In this document: positions 12,346-23,800 of the stretch, piece after piece | Layout of the letters: each line of letters begins with the position of its first letter | Position numbering within the stretch: position 1 is the stretch's first letter | Assembly: GCA_035578175.1 (NCBI GenBank) | Contig: JAQMRL010000005.1 | Span: forward strand, 52,991,722 to 53,055,721 | DNA from: Catonia carolina | Lineage: Eukaryota > Arthropoda > Insecta > Hemiptera > Achilidae | Direction: 5' to 3' | Length of the DNA: 64,000 nucleotides | Notes under the pieces: model-generated | What the model saw: only the letters and a program-made list of their open reading frames with translations | Database searches by the model: none | Told to the model about the DNA's origin: nothing | Position numbers and translations under genes: made by a program

Positions 12346-13308
12346 GTGTACCTTTGACAAAAGATTTGCTTTCTGTTTTACAGAACAGAAAAAACGTTTA
12401 TTTATTATTAATCAGTATATAATTAACTTACTTAACAATGTTTAAGTAAAAATAATTAGTTTTTATTTCAGTTTTCTTATTTATATTTATATTAATTGTT
12501 ATCGTTTAATCTGGCAATTTATTTTTATGCAAAAATCCCAGATTATTTATACTACAGAGCTGATTGGTATAAAATAAGCCAAAATTGAAGTAGGATTAAG
12601 TCAGACTCAGAAATTTAAAATAGAAAATTTGGAAAATAGCTACTTAAATTTGGAAATTTTAAGTGAGTGATCACAAAAATTAAACAAAAGTAACTTTACA
12701 AAACATTAACAAGGAAATATTACAAAATTAAATTTTGTGTAAAAATGTGACGAGATGAAATTAAATAAAAACAACTCGAAAATTGATGTGCTAAAAATAA
12801 TCTGTATATCCGTGAGTTTGATGTATTTAAATAAAAATTACATATTAAAAGTGTAGAATAATAATAATATAATAAAATACAATATTCAGAATATGTCAGA
12901 ATCAGACAAGTTGTCACTGTTGCATAATAACGCGACGGGATTGGTTGTTTAAATGTAAAGATGTCTGATGGTACTGGAGCTACTTTATACAAAATGGATT
13001 TGACATGACAATGTGGGGGCGGTTTAAAATACTGTTCTAATACACTGGTTTTCTATCTAACTCACTCCTGTACACTACAAAATTGAACATACTGGGTGTA
13101 CAAAAATTATGCTTTTCAACGATGGAAAACCAGAAATTACATTGAAGAATCTTTCAGGTGTTTTTTAACTTTTTCATTGGTTTCTGTAAAATAAAACATG
13201 TCATTACAGTTATACATAAAAACTTCTTCATCTCATTAAGTTAAGGGGTTGCTTATTTTTCTTAAATTTTACAGTTTGCAAAGTACACACATTAAGGATT
13301 TAAAAAAA
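12346..13308. other. no recognised feature
   Basis: AT-rich sequence between the LINE and a family C repeat. The minus-strand open frame at 12720-12992 has no recognisable domain and biased composition. Confidence 0.45.
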
Positions 13309-14250
13309 TCTGGTGTGAAACACTCGCACAACTTACTCTTGCCAATGCAAATAATTAACAATATAACCTAACATTAGTAATAAAACATTAGAAGTAAACC
13401 AAAATAAACTAACCTCAATAAACATAACCTAATTTTAAAAATGAGTGAAGGACGCAAAATGAAAATCAACCTCAGTTTGGCTTAAAAATACGGAAAATCA
13501 CTCTTTCACGCTAAACTAGGCTCTGTAAAGAAAAATTCTCTAGATAAAAGTTGTAGATCTTTTAATTTCCTATAAATTTGATTATATACTTTTGTTGAAA
13601 AATGCATACTTAGGCTGAAATCTAAAAATAAACCGATTTTTACACAATTTCGTGAAAAAAACAACATAAAATCGCTAACTACCGCTAAACTAAGTGATAT
13701 ACAAAAACTGTTTGAAATAAAAGCTGTAGGATTTTATATTCTCGGCAACTTTTATTATATACTAAATTTTTGCGCTAAAATGCATATTTGAGCCGCAATC
13801 TTAAAAATAATAATTTTTTTAGGAGAGCAGAGCCTCGCTAAGAATTTCAGCAGACATGGCATCTATTCTATCTTGTTGAGCATAAAAAATTTAGTAAATG
13901 AGGCGATTTTTAAAAACATCGTAGTAGCCGTTTTTGAGAAAATCGCAAAAAAGTGAAAAATTACACGGATAAACTACTACTTCCAGTTGACCGATTTTGA
14001 TGAAAATGTTCGTGTCGGATCCTCTAGTGGTATCTAACTTAAGTTTCAAAATCGTACGATGTTCCATTCTTGAGATATTCTGTTCACACATACACACACA
14101 CACACGCATTGACCAATCGCTGAAAACATGTACTCGTATTTCAGGTTCCGGGGGTCTGAAAACGTGTAGATCCGGTGAAAACTCGATTTCGAAAAATCGA
14201 CATGAAAACAATACTTTGTTTCCTATATATTCATATAGGCAAGAAAAAGT
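13309..14250 (+). mobile_element. family C repeat, full-length copy with short inverted ends
   Basis: This is a ~940-bp element. The left end carries ACTTACTCTTGCC (ACTTTCTCTTGCC in other copies) and the right end GGCAAGAAAAAGT (GGCAAGAGAAAGT elsewhere), which are near-perfect inverted repeats of 13 bp. Inside is a directly repeated ~170-bp unit (about 13540 and 13715) with the AAATGCAT motif. A CACACA microsatellite lies near 14085, and a right-hand segment with TTGACCGATTTTGATGAAAA follows. It has no coding capacity. It is probably a non-autonomous DNA transposon of unknown superfamily. Confidence 0.7.
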
Positions 14251-14665
14251 AAAAATTCAGAATAGTTTTGATGAAGGTAAAGAGAAATCGAAGAGAATTC
14301 GACTTGGTCAAAAAATAGACGAAGAAGAAGCTCTTTTAAAGTAATTTACTTCGCAAAGGGCAAACAACATGACCGTAACTGTACCTTTGCTACAAGAAAA
14401 GGCCATCGGTTACAGTGACTATCGCTTACAGTAGCCGAAACTACCTGCTCCCTTGGAGGTCACTGTATCCGATAACTACTGAAATAATAACAAAATAAAT
14501 ACAAATGTAAAATTGGTAAAAATATCAAAAATATTATCAAGAAATATTTATATCAAATCCTAATTTCCTTCTCTTTCAGAATTTTTGATAATCGTTTATT
14601 GTTATGCGTCATACATAAAAAATGCATTTATTACAACCAGAAAAAAGACAATAATTTCTACAATG

Positions 14666-14901
14666 TTAGTTACATATCTTTTATACGGATTTGAATACAT
14701 TACAGTGGTTACCGGTGTACTTTGATGGTTGGGGTTCAATTAACCATACTCTAACAGGAATGGGGTCGGCCTGAGTCTGTACAAGATTACACGTCATACA
14801 TATCATCCTCAAACTCATTGAATCATGGTTATTGTTCTTAAAAATTGAACAGATTGCAACAAACACGCATTAGATAATAAATAAATAAATAAATAAATAA
14901 A
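14666..14901 (+). repeat. SINE family A, 5'-truncated copy with AATA tail
   Basis: The 3' two-thirds of the family A SINE is present, from TTATACGGAT through ACCGGTGTACTTTGATGG to the CACGCATTAG end. An (AATA)n tail at about 14875-14901 follows. The tRNA-like A and B boxes are missing, which fits 5' truncation during retroposition. The minus-strand frame 14681-14866 is a shadow of it. Confidence 0.7.
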
Positions 14902-15688
14902 ACGTAGTTATACAATTTAAGTTTTTTTACATCCTGTATCGACGTTCTCTCTTTATTTTCACAAACTCTCACAATATCTCTGTCATTGAGTTTATTTTCC
15001 TTCTCTCTCAGTATTATAGGATCCCTAAATAGATGTTGTGGGTGTATACTAATGTAGTATTTAAATTACTGCAACTCTATACTTGACCTAACACCATGAA
15101 GTCCGTATCAAAACAGAACAACTACCACTATAATAGTATTACATGTCGTTTACAGAATGGCCTAAAGATTTCTGTCACATTTCTAAAGTACAGTTTATTT
15201 AAAACGATAATCGTTTATTATTACAAAAATATTCTAATGTTTATTTATTTCAGTTGGGGGTCAATTGTGTATGAGTCAAAAGTTGTTTTACTTTATTTGT
15301 CTCAGTACATAATTATTATCTATTAATATTTTTTTTATTACTGCAGTTAAGGAATGCGGCGTGAAACTTTTACAAACCTTTCCATTACCCCAACTGTTTT
15401 TGGCTGATTTTCATGAGATTTACTGTAATGATTTTATTTAACTAAACGAACTTTACAACGAATGAATCTGGATTTATGTGAGGTTCAATAAAACTTTAAA
15501 TTTTAATTTCCTTTTAAACTTCATATCAAAATAAAATTAGATTTACGAACAGAAAAAGACAGTTTTCCATTTATGACTTTTCCCTAGCTGATATAATTTG
15601 TTCCGTCGAATCGTCCATTATGCAAAATTATTGTATCAGGCAGCTATTATTTCCATGATAATTATTCATGCTATTTTTGTGTTTTGTT
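14902..15688. other. no recognised feature
   Basis: AT-rich sequence with one chance frame (15096-15326) and no supported element. Confidence 0.4.
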
Positions 15689-16087
15689 CATAATAGAAGG
15701 TAAAGTGTAAAATTATTTACACTCGATCTGCTAGTTCCGGGGTACAAAAAGTAATTCTCTTTCTTATCACATGGTCGGGCAATTATATGACTAAAGCATT
15801 TAATAATAGAAAAGGTAGTGATGTATATGACACTAGTCACAGTTATCACCTCTGAGAGTAATGAATTTCATTACACAGCCAATTTCATTACATGTGGTGA
15901 ATGAAGTGAAGGTGTAATTTGCAGGGTGGTAAGTAGATGCTTTTCAGAGGGCCTGATACACTGAAAAGCATAATTTTCTACTCAGTGAAAAAGGCAACGG
16001 TAAACCACCTCACTCTTTGTTTTACTTAGTAAACCTCAAGAGGTTCAAACCAGCCTTTCGGTTGATGACCTAAATGTCAACAACAAA
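15689..16087 (+). repeat. family B repeat, full-length
   Basis: This copy runs from ATAATAGAAGGTAAAGTG to the TTTCGGTTGATGACCTAAAT end and a short AAC-like tail. It contains all conserved blocks of the family, including GGGTGGTAAGTAGATGCTTT and AAACCACCTCACTC. Confidence 0.78.
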
Positions 16088-17354
16088 CTAATAGTATTTA
16101 TATTGCTATTTATTATGTAGTAACCAAGCAATTATGAATGGCTATTTTCTATTCAGTTGAGTTTAGTCTAAGTAGTTTAATTGTAATTAACCAATAATTA
16201 TAACCGTAATAATTTATTGTAATTGATTAACTTGTTGTTAGTTAATCAGAAAGTTTCATAATTTATTAGTAACGAGATCCCGGAAGAATCCGGAACAAAC
16301 GCTACAATTTTTTAAAAACAGATCAAGATTTTTTATGAGCACAATTAATTTCCTCCTTGTGATGCAAATAAGTTAAATTCATTTTTAAACCAAAGCAAGA
16401 TTTGAATGATATTCCTATTTGATTTTATATCCTTCCCAATTATCTGATCATAAAATAGAAGCAATATATTTCAGCCAATTTCAGTAAAAGGGTTTGAATA
16501 TACTTTACTAGATATATATGTGGGAATACAAGTTTGTTTATACACAAATGTGCAGGAGTTCGTTTATATCCGAACCATAAAATCTGTTGCAAGATAGTGT
16601 ACCTGGATTCTGATTCCCTGAAAAATACTATTTCACATAGAGTTTAAGGTGCATACCATACGATGTAGACTGAAGAACATTTTTTTATACCTTCAATACA
16701 TGTTATTTCTTCTATAATCCGAAAGAATTAACTACAATATTTGGAATAGATTTATGGAATAACAAATTTTATAGATTGAATACAGAGTAGGCTTAATTTC
16801 AAAGAAGATTTCAGTTAACAACAAAAGTATAACTATTTAAAAAAAAGTTGTTTATGAAGACAAATTCTAATGCAACATTATTAAAAGTTTAAATTTTTAG
16901 AAACAATAATTTATGACCATCTTCTTTCAGATCATCCGATTTAAAGAATACGATTATTCAACCTTTTAGATTATGCTTCTTTCATCTTTCCTGTATGCTC
17001 TTTTCTTCTTTCTTTGTACTTGGCGTTTGTTGATTTTTCCTCCTTAAACTCTAGGTTTTTTTATTAAACTCTTAAACTTTTCTCTGTTTCAGATTATTTC
17101 TGGTGTCATTTTGAAAATTTTCAGTACTTTACTTATTTCTTGGTGCCACGGGATTTTGGCTTTGTGCTTATTTAAAATGTTGATAATTTGTTTGGTTAAC
17201 CTGGATTCATCCATTGTGTACATGTGACTATAAAATTGTAATCTTCATCTGCTTGTGTGTTGTCCACGTTTGTGTAGATATGATTGATTTATGACCATGT
17301 TTATTGATGTTTTTAGTATTGAAAACGAATGCTAAGTCTAATGCTATTTTTTTG
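16088..17354. other. no recognised feature
   Basis: AT-rich sequence without a supported gene. A stretch near 16970-17290 rich in CTTTT/TTGTG may be an old degraded element, but nothing specific could be matched. Confidence 0.4.
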
Positions 17355-17640
17355 TTTAACGCTTAGTTTAGCGGTAATTAGCGATTTTCTGTTTTTTCTC
17401 ACGAAAACGCGTGAAAAGTTGATTTTTTTAAAGATTTTGGCCTTAGTATACATTTTACGACAAAAGTGTAGTCTATATAGGCCTAATCAAATTTTTAGGA
17501 AATTAAACAATCTACAACTTTTATTTAGAGCGTTTTTCTCTACAGAGCCTAGTTTAGCGTGAAAGAGTGATTTTCCGTATTTTTAAGCCCAACAGATCGA
17601 TTTTCATTTTTCGTCTTTTACTCATGATCTTCCATTTTCA
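17355..17640 (-). repeat. family C repeat, partial
   Basis: The reverse strand matches an internal part of the family C left half: CAGTTTGGC-like, TCACTCTTTCACGCTAAACT, AGGCTCTGTAGAGAAAAACG and the ACGCGTTTTCGTGAG block. Both termini are missing. It is nearly the same segment as in the copy at 18424. Confidence 0.72.
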
Positions 17641-18346
17641 GTTCTTGCTACAGCCTCAAAAATTTCTAGATCATTTCTAGAATAATCCTCCAGAAGTCAT
17701 CTGAAAATTTTAACAGTTCCATACAAACTACACTTCAACCTAGTTACCGATATTTAGGTGCTAAAAAACTTTAAACTAAAAAAAACTAAAGTACAAATTT
17801 TTTGCAAAAGTAAAGTGCAAATACTTTGATCATATAATTTTACTTCCATTTTTAATTATACTAAAATACAAATAACTTACTAATTTGAAAAACAATCAAA
17901 TTTCATTAGTAAATTAGTAGTGAATCGAATAATAGAATGTGGGTGTAACAGTGTAAAGGAAAAGTTTAACTTTGTTTGTGTTCCTAAAGTCCACAAGTTG
18001 TAACTTTTTGTTGTAAAGGCTGAGAGAAGAAAAAAGCGTTAAACGGAGTTCACGTTTCTTTTTCTGTTATGGTTCAGTGTTCTATTAGCTATAAAAAGAA
18101 AAAGGATAGAGTTTGGGTGAACGGGATCGTCTGTACGTTAAAATCTTCAACTCTTGGCTTTAGTAGTTTGGAAGGAAAGTTCAACTTACTGGACATTGCG
18201 TTTACGCTTTGTAACTAAACCTTGTATCACAAGACTGCGGATTGACGTTTTATAAACGTTAACCTAGGAAAATTTGACAGGAAATTCTTATAACAAATAT
18301 TAAACAAATTCAAATACATAAATAAAAATTTGTATTTATATACTGT

Positions 18347-18423
18347 CACACCTAATCCTAGGTTCGTTCGGGATCTGGGTATAATAAATAATTAACAAAA
18401 AAATTCTTTAATTAATTCTTTCT
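18347..18423 (+). repeat. LTR-like repeat start (family E), truncated by a family C insertion
   Basis: TGTCACACCTAATCCTAGG followed by TTCGTTCGGGATCTGGG matches the start of the ~500-bp sequence at 50920. It is interrupted after about 75 bp by the family C fragment at 18424. TG at the left end fits a long terminal repeat, but this is only an inference. Confidence 0.35.
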
Positions 18424-18810
18424 TAATTAGCGATTTTCTGTTTTTTTCTCACGAAAACGCGTGAAAAATTGATTTTTTTAAGATTTTGGCCTTAGTATGC
18501 ATTTTACGACAAAAGTGTAGTCCAATATATAATCAAATTTATAGAAAATTAAACGATCTACAACTTCTATTTAGAGCGTTTTTCTTTACAGAGCCTAATT
18601 TAGCGTGAAAGAGTGATTTTCCCTATTTTTAAGCCAAACAGGTCGATTTTCATTTTTCGTCTTTCGTTCATGATTAAAATAAGGTTATGTTTGTTGAGGT
18701 TATTTTTTGTTTATTTCTAATGTTTTATTACTAATGTTACATTATATTGTTTGAATTATTTGCATTGGCAAGAGAAAGTTGTGTGAGTGTTTCACACCAG
18801 ATTTTTTTAT
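18424..18810 (-). repeat. family C repeat, left-end fragment
   Basis: The reverse strand carries the first ~385 bp of family C. This includes its left terminus (GGTGTGAAACACTCACACAA and ACTTTCTCTTGCC read on the minus strand) and extends to the ACGCGTTTTCGTGAG block. The right half is missing. Confidence 0.75.
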
Positions 18811-18964
18811 ATTAACTTGTACTCACAGTTACTATCTAGACGGTAGCGGTCACGCGTAGCTGCTGTGAGATATATATGAGTGATGACGTAGTCTGGTCCC
18901 CAACAACTCGGCCGGTGCGTAGTAATGGTAGGATTATTGCATTGTTTTTATAAACATAACTGTT

Positions 18965-19563
18965 CAGGTACGTTTACACGGGAAATAAATTTTAATTTTA
19001 ATAATTCTTCGTTTGCGGTCTGAAGTTTTTCTTTAAGTAACTTGTTTTCATCTTTCAATTCGGCGTTTTCACGTTTTAAGAGATCTGTTTTCTATAACTG
19101 CTCAACATTCAAATTTGGCGGTTCTTCATTAAAACGAGGCCTACCTTCCTCTATTTTGTGTACTGACTGTGTTGTAATTAGATGATGAGTTTAAAATATC
19201 ATAAACTTCTTTACAAGCGTATCGTTTCTCTGCTCGATTTTTATTTTCACTACAAGTCGGTTTTACCGGACGTAGAACGACACTACAAATCGGAAAATTT
19301 AAATGTGGGACTGAATTCGTCTTTAAGACACATTTTAATGGAAGATATAGCAACTTGGACTTTAAATCGCGTACATAATCCGATTCGTCTAAATGTACTG
19401 AACAAACGCGACCACTATCACCAGAAAATGAATCAGCCTGCTTGCAACCATTTATCCACTTCAATCTAGTTTCACTGGCCTTTGGAAAACAGTAAACCTT
19501 AATTCCCAACTCTTTTTAGTGTCTATCGTGATTAGAACACCCGGCATTCGCACAACAAACCAT
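18965..19563 (-). pseudogene. THAP-domain protein pseudogene
   Basis: From an ATG at 19563 the minus strand reads a THAP zinc finger. A CC..N.GCSNHDRH cysteine pair is followed by a TAA after about 15 codons, then KELGIKVYCFPK, a Trp (KWI), VCSVHLDESDY and the LPLKCVLKTNSVPHLNFP tail. The C2CH zinc ligands and the terminal Pro-containing box of the family are visible. After a frameshift near 19138 and another stop, a leucine-rich coiled coil (ENAELKDENKLLKEKL) follows to about 18965. THAP domains bind DNA and are common in P-element and Harbinger-type transposon proteins. It is disabled by at least two stops and a frameshift. It lies divergently 130-210 bp from the HARBI1-like fragment. Confidence 0.78.
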
Positions 19564-19769
19564 TATTAAAGTCTGGTATAGTATTACAGACCGTATTAAA
19601 ACCATAAAATAGTTCATAGTAAAAGAATTATGTTTATAGTAAACATCAAAGACCGACACCGTACGCATCGTGCGTACGTCGGCTGTCGCTGGTGACCAGA
19701 TTTCGTCAGGGGGTGGAGCTTGTCACTGCGCATATTGTTGATGATCCCTACCGGGCTTGTACCTACAAA

Positions 19770-20094
19770 ATGTCCGTTGACTTGTTAGTCTTTGCTGATG
19801 TTTATGCTGCGTATTTGGTGATACGCCGAAGGCGCAACCATCAGAGACGAATGTGGGAATTGAATTTCTTCATAAAACGGAGAGTTGAGCTTTTGATGGA
19901 TCTACAAGATAATGGCGATTTGATATTTAAAAATTTCACACGGATGTCGAAAAACAATTTCAATGTATTATTAGATTTGATAAAACCACCCATAACTAAA
20001 AAAAAAAAATACTGTTTTGAGAGACGCTGTACCGCCTGAAATACGGCTGGCTGTTACTCTCCGTTATTTAGCGACTGGAGATTCATATAATAGT
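19770..20094 (+). pseudogene. HARBI1-like (PIF/Harbinger) transposase, N-terminal fragment
   Basis: From ATG 19770 the translation resembles the N-terminal helix-turn-helix region of PIF/Harbinger nucleases. It reads MWELNFFIKRRVELLMDLQD, then LIFKNFTRMSKNNFNVLLDL, then KPPITKKK. A slip in an A-run near 20000-20012 shifts the frame, after which PPEIRLAVTLRYLATGDSY continues and stops at about 20094. The catalytic DDE portion is absent. PIF/Harbinger elements encode a DDE nuclease (DDE_Tnp_4) that cuts and pastes the element. This remnant is inactive. Confidence 0.8.
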
Positions 20095-20654
20095 TAAAGC
20101 TACTTATTTAAGATTTAATATCAGAGCATTTATGTAATAGTTTCTGAGACAGTGCATTTTAACTGTATTAAAGAGTCGTTTGCTGATCTTGTTAAGGTGA
20201 GTGCATTAATACTTAAGCTATTACATATCAGTTTACTATTACAAAGGGAATGAAACAGCCCATGAGATTCCCTAAACCTCAATAAACTAAAGACTGCAGA
20301 TGAAATCTAGTCAATAACAGCCAAGATCAAGTGTGAGGTTGCCCCTTCGCTAAGTCACACTATTTCACCGAACTTCAGCTGACTTTTTGTTAGCCTGTCA
20401 TCCACAGCGGGTCCACAACGTGACAACGCAGGATACAATTAACGAAAATCAATTGGCTCTGTGCTGTGATCTAGGTCACTATGCTCCGCCTTCATTCTGC
20501 AGTCTCTAGTTCGTTAAGCTATAGTCGAGTGGGAAGACGTGCGCTGAGGCATGCGCTACGAAATACATACCACGAAAAAAAGCAGAGTCATTTAAAGTTG
20601 AACGTGCGTGGCTGCATCCAATACGCGGAAGAGGAAAGTTGAACGCAATAGGAC

Positions 20655-20762
20655 AGCTTTAACGACACTATTTCGAAACGGCCCAACAACATTACATTCA
20701 CAATCCAAGTAACAACTGATTCACTACAAAGACGCTAACTGTCTTTTAGCCTGCGACCTAAT
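20655..20762 (+). repeat. LTR-like repeat segment (family E)
   Basis: GGCCCAACAACATTACATTC, then ACAATCCAAGTAACAACTGA and ACTACAAAGACGCTAACTGT closely match 51191-51262 inside the family E copy at 50920. It may be the right half of the repeat begun at 18347 and split by later insertions. Confidence 0.45.
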
Positions 20763-21344
20763 AAACTCTAAAAAGTAGATCCTTGTAACGAATTCTCAAT
20801 AAATAGTTTTCAAATTTAATTTCTTTAATTGAGATAATTTTGGTAAAAACTATATAAATTTCATTTTAAAAAAATTTCACAAATTCTATTAAAATTTAAA
20901 AACTAACGAAATCTCACGACCATTATTTGACAATAAATATCTTGAACAATACTAGTACAATATTAAGGCTATAACCGAGACACCCAACAAACTTATTTTT
21001 TTAATAAATAAATTATTACCTTTGTTTTCAAAATTCTGTTCATTACATTTTGTAATAAATATAAAATTATGAACAGTAGTTAATTTTTTTGAAGTGACTA
21101 CTTCCTTTGTAGCCTAAACTGGGTTTTTTTCACGAGATAAATCTTTGGTTTGTCGTCATGTCACGCTCGGTTATTAACAATTACCAATGATTAAGTTACA
21201 AAAATCTTTTTTATTTAATTTATTAACTTAATTAATCAATTCAGTAGTAATTCATGTCGGTCTGTCCCGCACTGCTGATTTGTTTTAATGGAATCTTCAA
21301 TCGGAGATACAGTTTCATAATATATTAAATTTTTTTTTTAATTT
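20763..21344. other. no recognised feature
   Basis: AT-rich sequence with no supported gene or repeat. Confidence 0.4.
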
Positions 21345-21475
21345 GTTTATTTAACGTTGCATCAACTGCAACGGTTATTAGCGACGACGTTGGGGTGTAA
21401 AAGTGTGAGGATGAAATGATTTTTAGTAACGTATGAAAATATGCCGTGCCTGAGTGGGATTCGAACCCACATTAT
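21345..21475 (-). repeat. tRNA-derived SINE, second family, partial
   Basis: The minus strand carries a perfect Pol III B box, GGTTCGAATCC (21457-21467), in a tRNA-like T-arm context (GTGGGTTCGAATCCCACTCA) followed by CAGGCACGGC. The 3' body ending at CGTTGCAGTTGATGCAACG resembles the sequence at 49085-49245. No A box was found, so the copy is 5'-truncated. Confidence 0.55.
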
Positions 21476-22530
21476 TATTTTTAATCAAATCTTTTTGTTG
21501 TTAAATTAAAGAACAGATTGTAGATATTACTGTAATAAAAAAAAAATAATAAAACTTTCTCAACTTGCATTGGTTTTTTAAAAATAAAACAAAAGAATAG
21601 TCTAAGAAGACACTTTATTTACTTTGTCTTTCCAATAATGGTTTTATTTGAAAGAAGTAAAATAAAGGTGAAAATACCCCACGGGTTCTATGACTTAACT
21701 ACGTTATTGTGATGTAATAGTTAATATCTCACAAAATTAATGAAATACATCGTTTGTGATTATATTATGAAATGAATATCATAAAATTATGCCTTGGGTA
21801 AAATAAAAATACAACTTGGATAAAATTTATTTAAATTATTATAATTTAAAAATTGCAAATTATACCATGAGAAGAATGGAAAGAAACTTTTAAACCTTCA
21901 CTAAAACTTTTTCTTCGACGCGTTATACATAAATATTTTATCTACAAAAACCGTTTTTATAAAATAAAAAAATAAAGTAGAATGATCTCATTATGCAAAA
22001 CCTGAATAAATTTTTGCAAAGTAAGTATATAAGGTTGAATACATCTGTTAGTGGCAAAATATTCCCACGGGCATGCACCGCCATCAAAATCTAGCGTCTA
22101 CAATACATACCATTACAAATACACATAGCTGTGTTGGGTTATTTTGAAAAGAACTGACGTGTACACGGATCAAAAAGATTATCTGAACCGTAAGATTGCC
22201 CCGAACAGACAGACTCACGTACGATATTCAACGGGCAAAAAGCTGCGACAAACGAAACGGCTTACAAACGTCAACGATTTAAAATATATATAAAAAGGAG
22301 GAATATATAGTAAAATACTGTTATAATGTTCTTTTAAAAATCATGAACGGGTTTAATAACTATTGTATAGCCTATACAATAAAACTACTGAAACATACAA
22401 TATACATCACTACTGAATATAAAAATAAAGTTATATGAATCATTAAATACTCAATTTTTTTTAAATTAAACAATATTCAGTTATTATTAAAAGTATTAAA
22501 ATATTATAAAAGTATATAGCTACTTTTACC
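21476..22530. other. no recognised feature
   Basis: AT-rich, with no supported coding sequence. Confidence 0.4.
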
Positions 22531-22607
22531 CATTACGAGCAACTGAAGTGTTAAATTAATTGCACTCGATCTACAAGGCTACAAAAATTAGTTCTGTTTC
22601 TTATAAC
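22531..22607 (+). repeat. family B repeat, 5' fragment interrupted by hAT insertion
   Basis: CATTACGAGCAACTGAAGTG, GTTAAATTAATTGCACTCGA and TTCTGTTTCTTAT match the first ~75 bp of family B. The match stops where the hAT element at 22608 begins. The 8-bp target duplication CTTATAAC lies within the repeat's conserved CTTATCAC site. Confidence 0.65.
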
Positions 22608-23736
22608 TAGTGCTCGGATTTTGCATATTTTGCATATTTTTTTTAAGTTCTAAAATAAGTTTATAATCCGTATTGAGTGTTTTTTAATGATTTGCCACCA
22701 AAAAACCCCAATTTATTTTGAATATTTGTGCAATTTCGGACCCTTTTGCATATTTGTAGTATTTTTGCATATTTTAAGCATATTTTAGACAAATTTCCAG
22801 AAAACTTTTAAAAAAACAGTAGTATTTGAGAAGGCACCGATCAGAATAAGGGCATTCAAGAATGCTTATCCTATCGTTCATCTCCCACCTAAACCTATAA
22901 TCACAAGATGGGGTACTTGGATATCTGCAGCCAATTACTTTGCTGAACACCATGAAAAAGTGAAGGAAATAATTGGAAGTTTTGATGAATCAGAGAACCA
23001 AGCAATAGCTCAAGCTAATGCTGCACTAACCAGGTCTTCAGTGGTTCAACAACTTGCTTATTATCATTCCAAATTTTGGATTCATTCCCGATTTAATTAC
23101 AGCATTAGAATCAAAAGGAATGAACCTATGTGATTCAGTAGGCCTCATTGATAGGTTAAAAGAAAAAAGTAAACAATGGGGACGATTTGTCGCGAAAAGT
23201 TGAGGAACAAATTGGACGCTGTGTTGAAGAGAAACCCAGGATGGAAGGCAGCTCAGGATGTTTTAAGAATTTTGAAGGGAGAGCTTGCGGATGAAATGGA
23301 AATGCAAATGAGTGATCCCCTAGCAATTTCAGCTCTGAAATTCCTACCAATTTGTTTCATGAGATGTTGAATGCTCCTTTTCGGCAATGAACAACGTCCT
23401 GTCTGACAAAAGACGGAGCTACAAAGTGGAAAATTCGGAAAAAACTTTGATTATTTTATGCAATTAACATAATTTATTTATTTAAAACTTCAATTTTTTA
23501 ATGTGATGATTACGGTTAAAGTGGTTAAATTATGATTAGATTAGCGTATTCATTATTTAAAACATTTTATAAAAAATATAATGTATTTCAAAGTTAAATT
23601 AGCCTAATTAAACAAATTATTAAAATAACTTGTTTTATTTTTGCATATTTCAACTTTTTTGGTGCATATTTTCTCTTTTTTGGCATATTTGCATGCATAT
23701 TTTGGGTAAATAAAGTGCATGTCGATCCGAGGACTA
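22608..23736 (+). mobile_element. hAT-family DNA transposon, degraded, with perfect 8-bp TSD
   Basis: The element is flanked by identical 8-bp target duplications CTTATAAC (22600-22607 and 23737-23744), the hAT hallmark. The ends are short inverted repeats: TAGTGCTCGGAT on the left, and ATCCGAGGACTA on the right as the imperfect reverse complement. Inside, 22810-23370 keeps degraded hAT-type protein sequence such as RIRAFKNAYP followed by PIITRWGTW. Subterminal TTTGCATATTT motifs repeat at both ends, as in many hAT elements. Stops and frameshifts make it non-autonomous. Confidence 0.85.
22830..23370 (+). pseudogene. hAT transposase-like fragment
   Basis: Two out-of-phase stretches within the hAT element look protein-coding. 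The first has PPKPIITRWGTWISAANYF and the following EHHEKVKEIIGSFDESENQA. The second is 23176-23370, with EKLRNKLDAVLKRNPGWKA and MSDPLAISALKFLPI. The TRWGTW motif occurs in transposases and domesticated proteins of the hAT group. The DDE and dimerisation motifs are not complete. Several in-frame stops separate the stretches. Confidence 0.6.
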
Positions 23737-23744
23737 CTTATAAC

Positions 23745-23800
23745 ATAGTAGTAGTAGTAGTAGTAGTAGTACTAGTAGCAGTAGTAGTAGTCACGAATTT
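23745..23800. repeat. TAG microsatellite
   Basis: (TAG)n directly follows the right target duplication of the hAT element, with two interruptions. Confidence 0.85.

Noticed and set aside
13891..14344. Open frames of 106 and 115 codons on both strands
   Set aside because: They lie within the family C repeat, and the equivalent frames are broken in the other copies.
19182..19469. Plus-strand 95-codon frame
   Set aside because: It is antisense to the THAP pseudogene, whose domain pattern is convincing.
21440..21475. Possible genuine tRNA gene on the minus strand
   Set aside because: Only the T-arm and acceptor end are present; the D-arm and anticodon arm are absent, so it is a SINE fragment.
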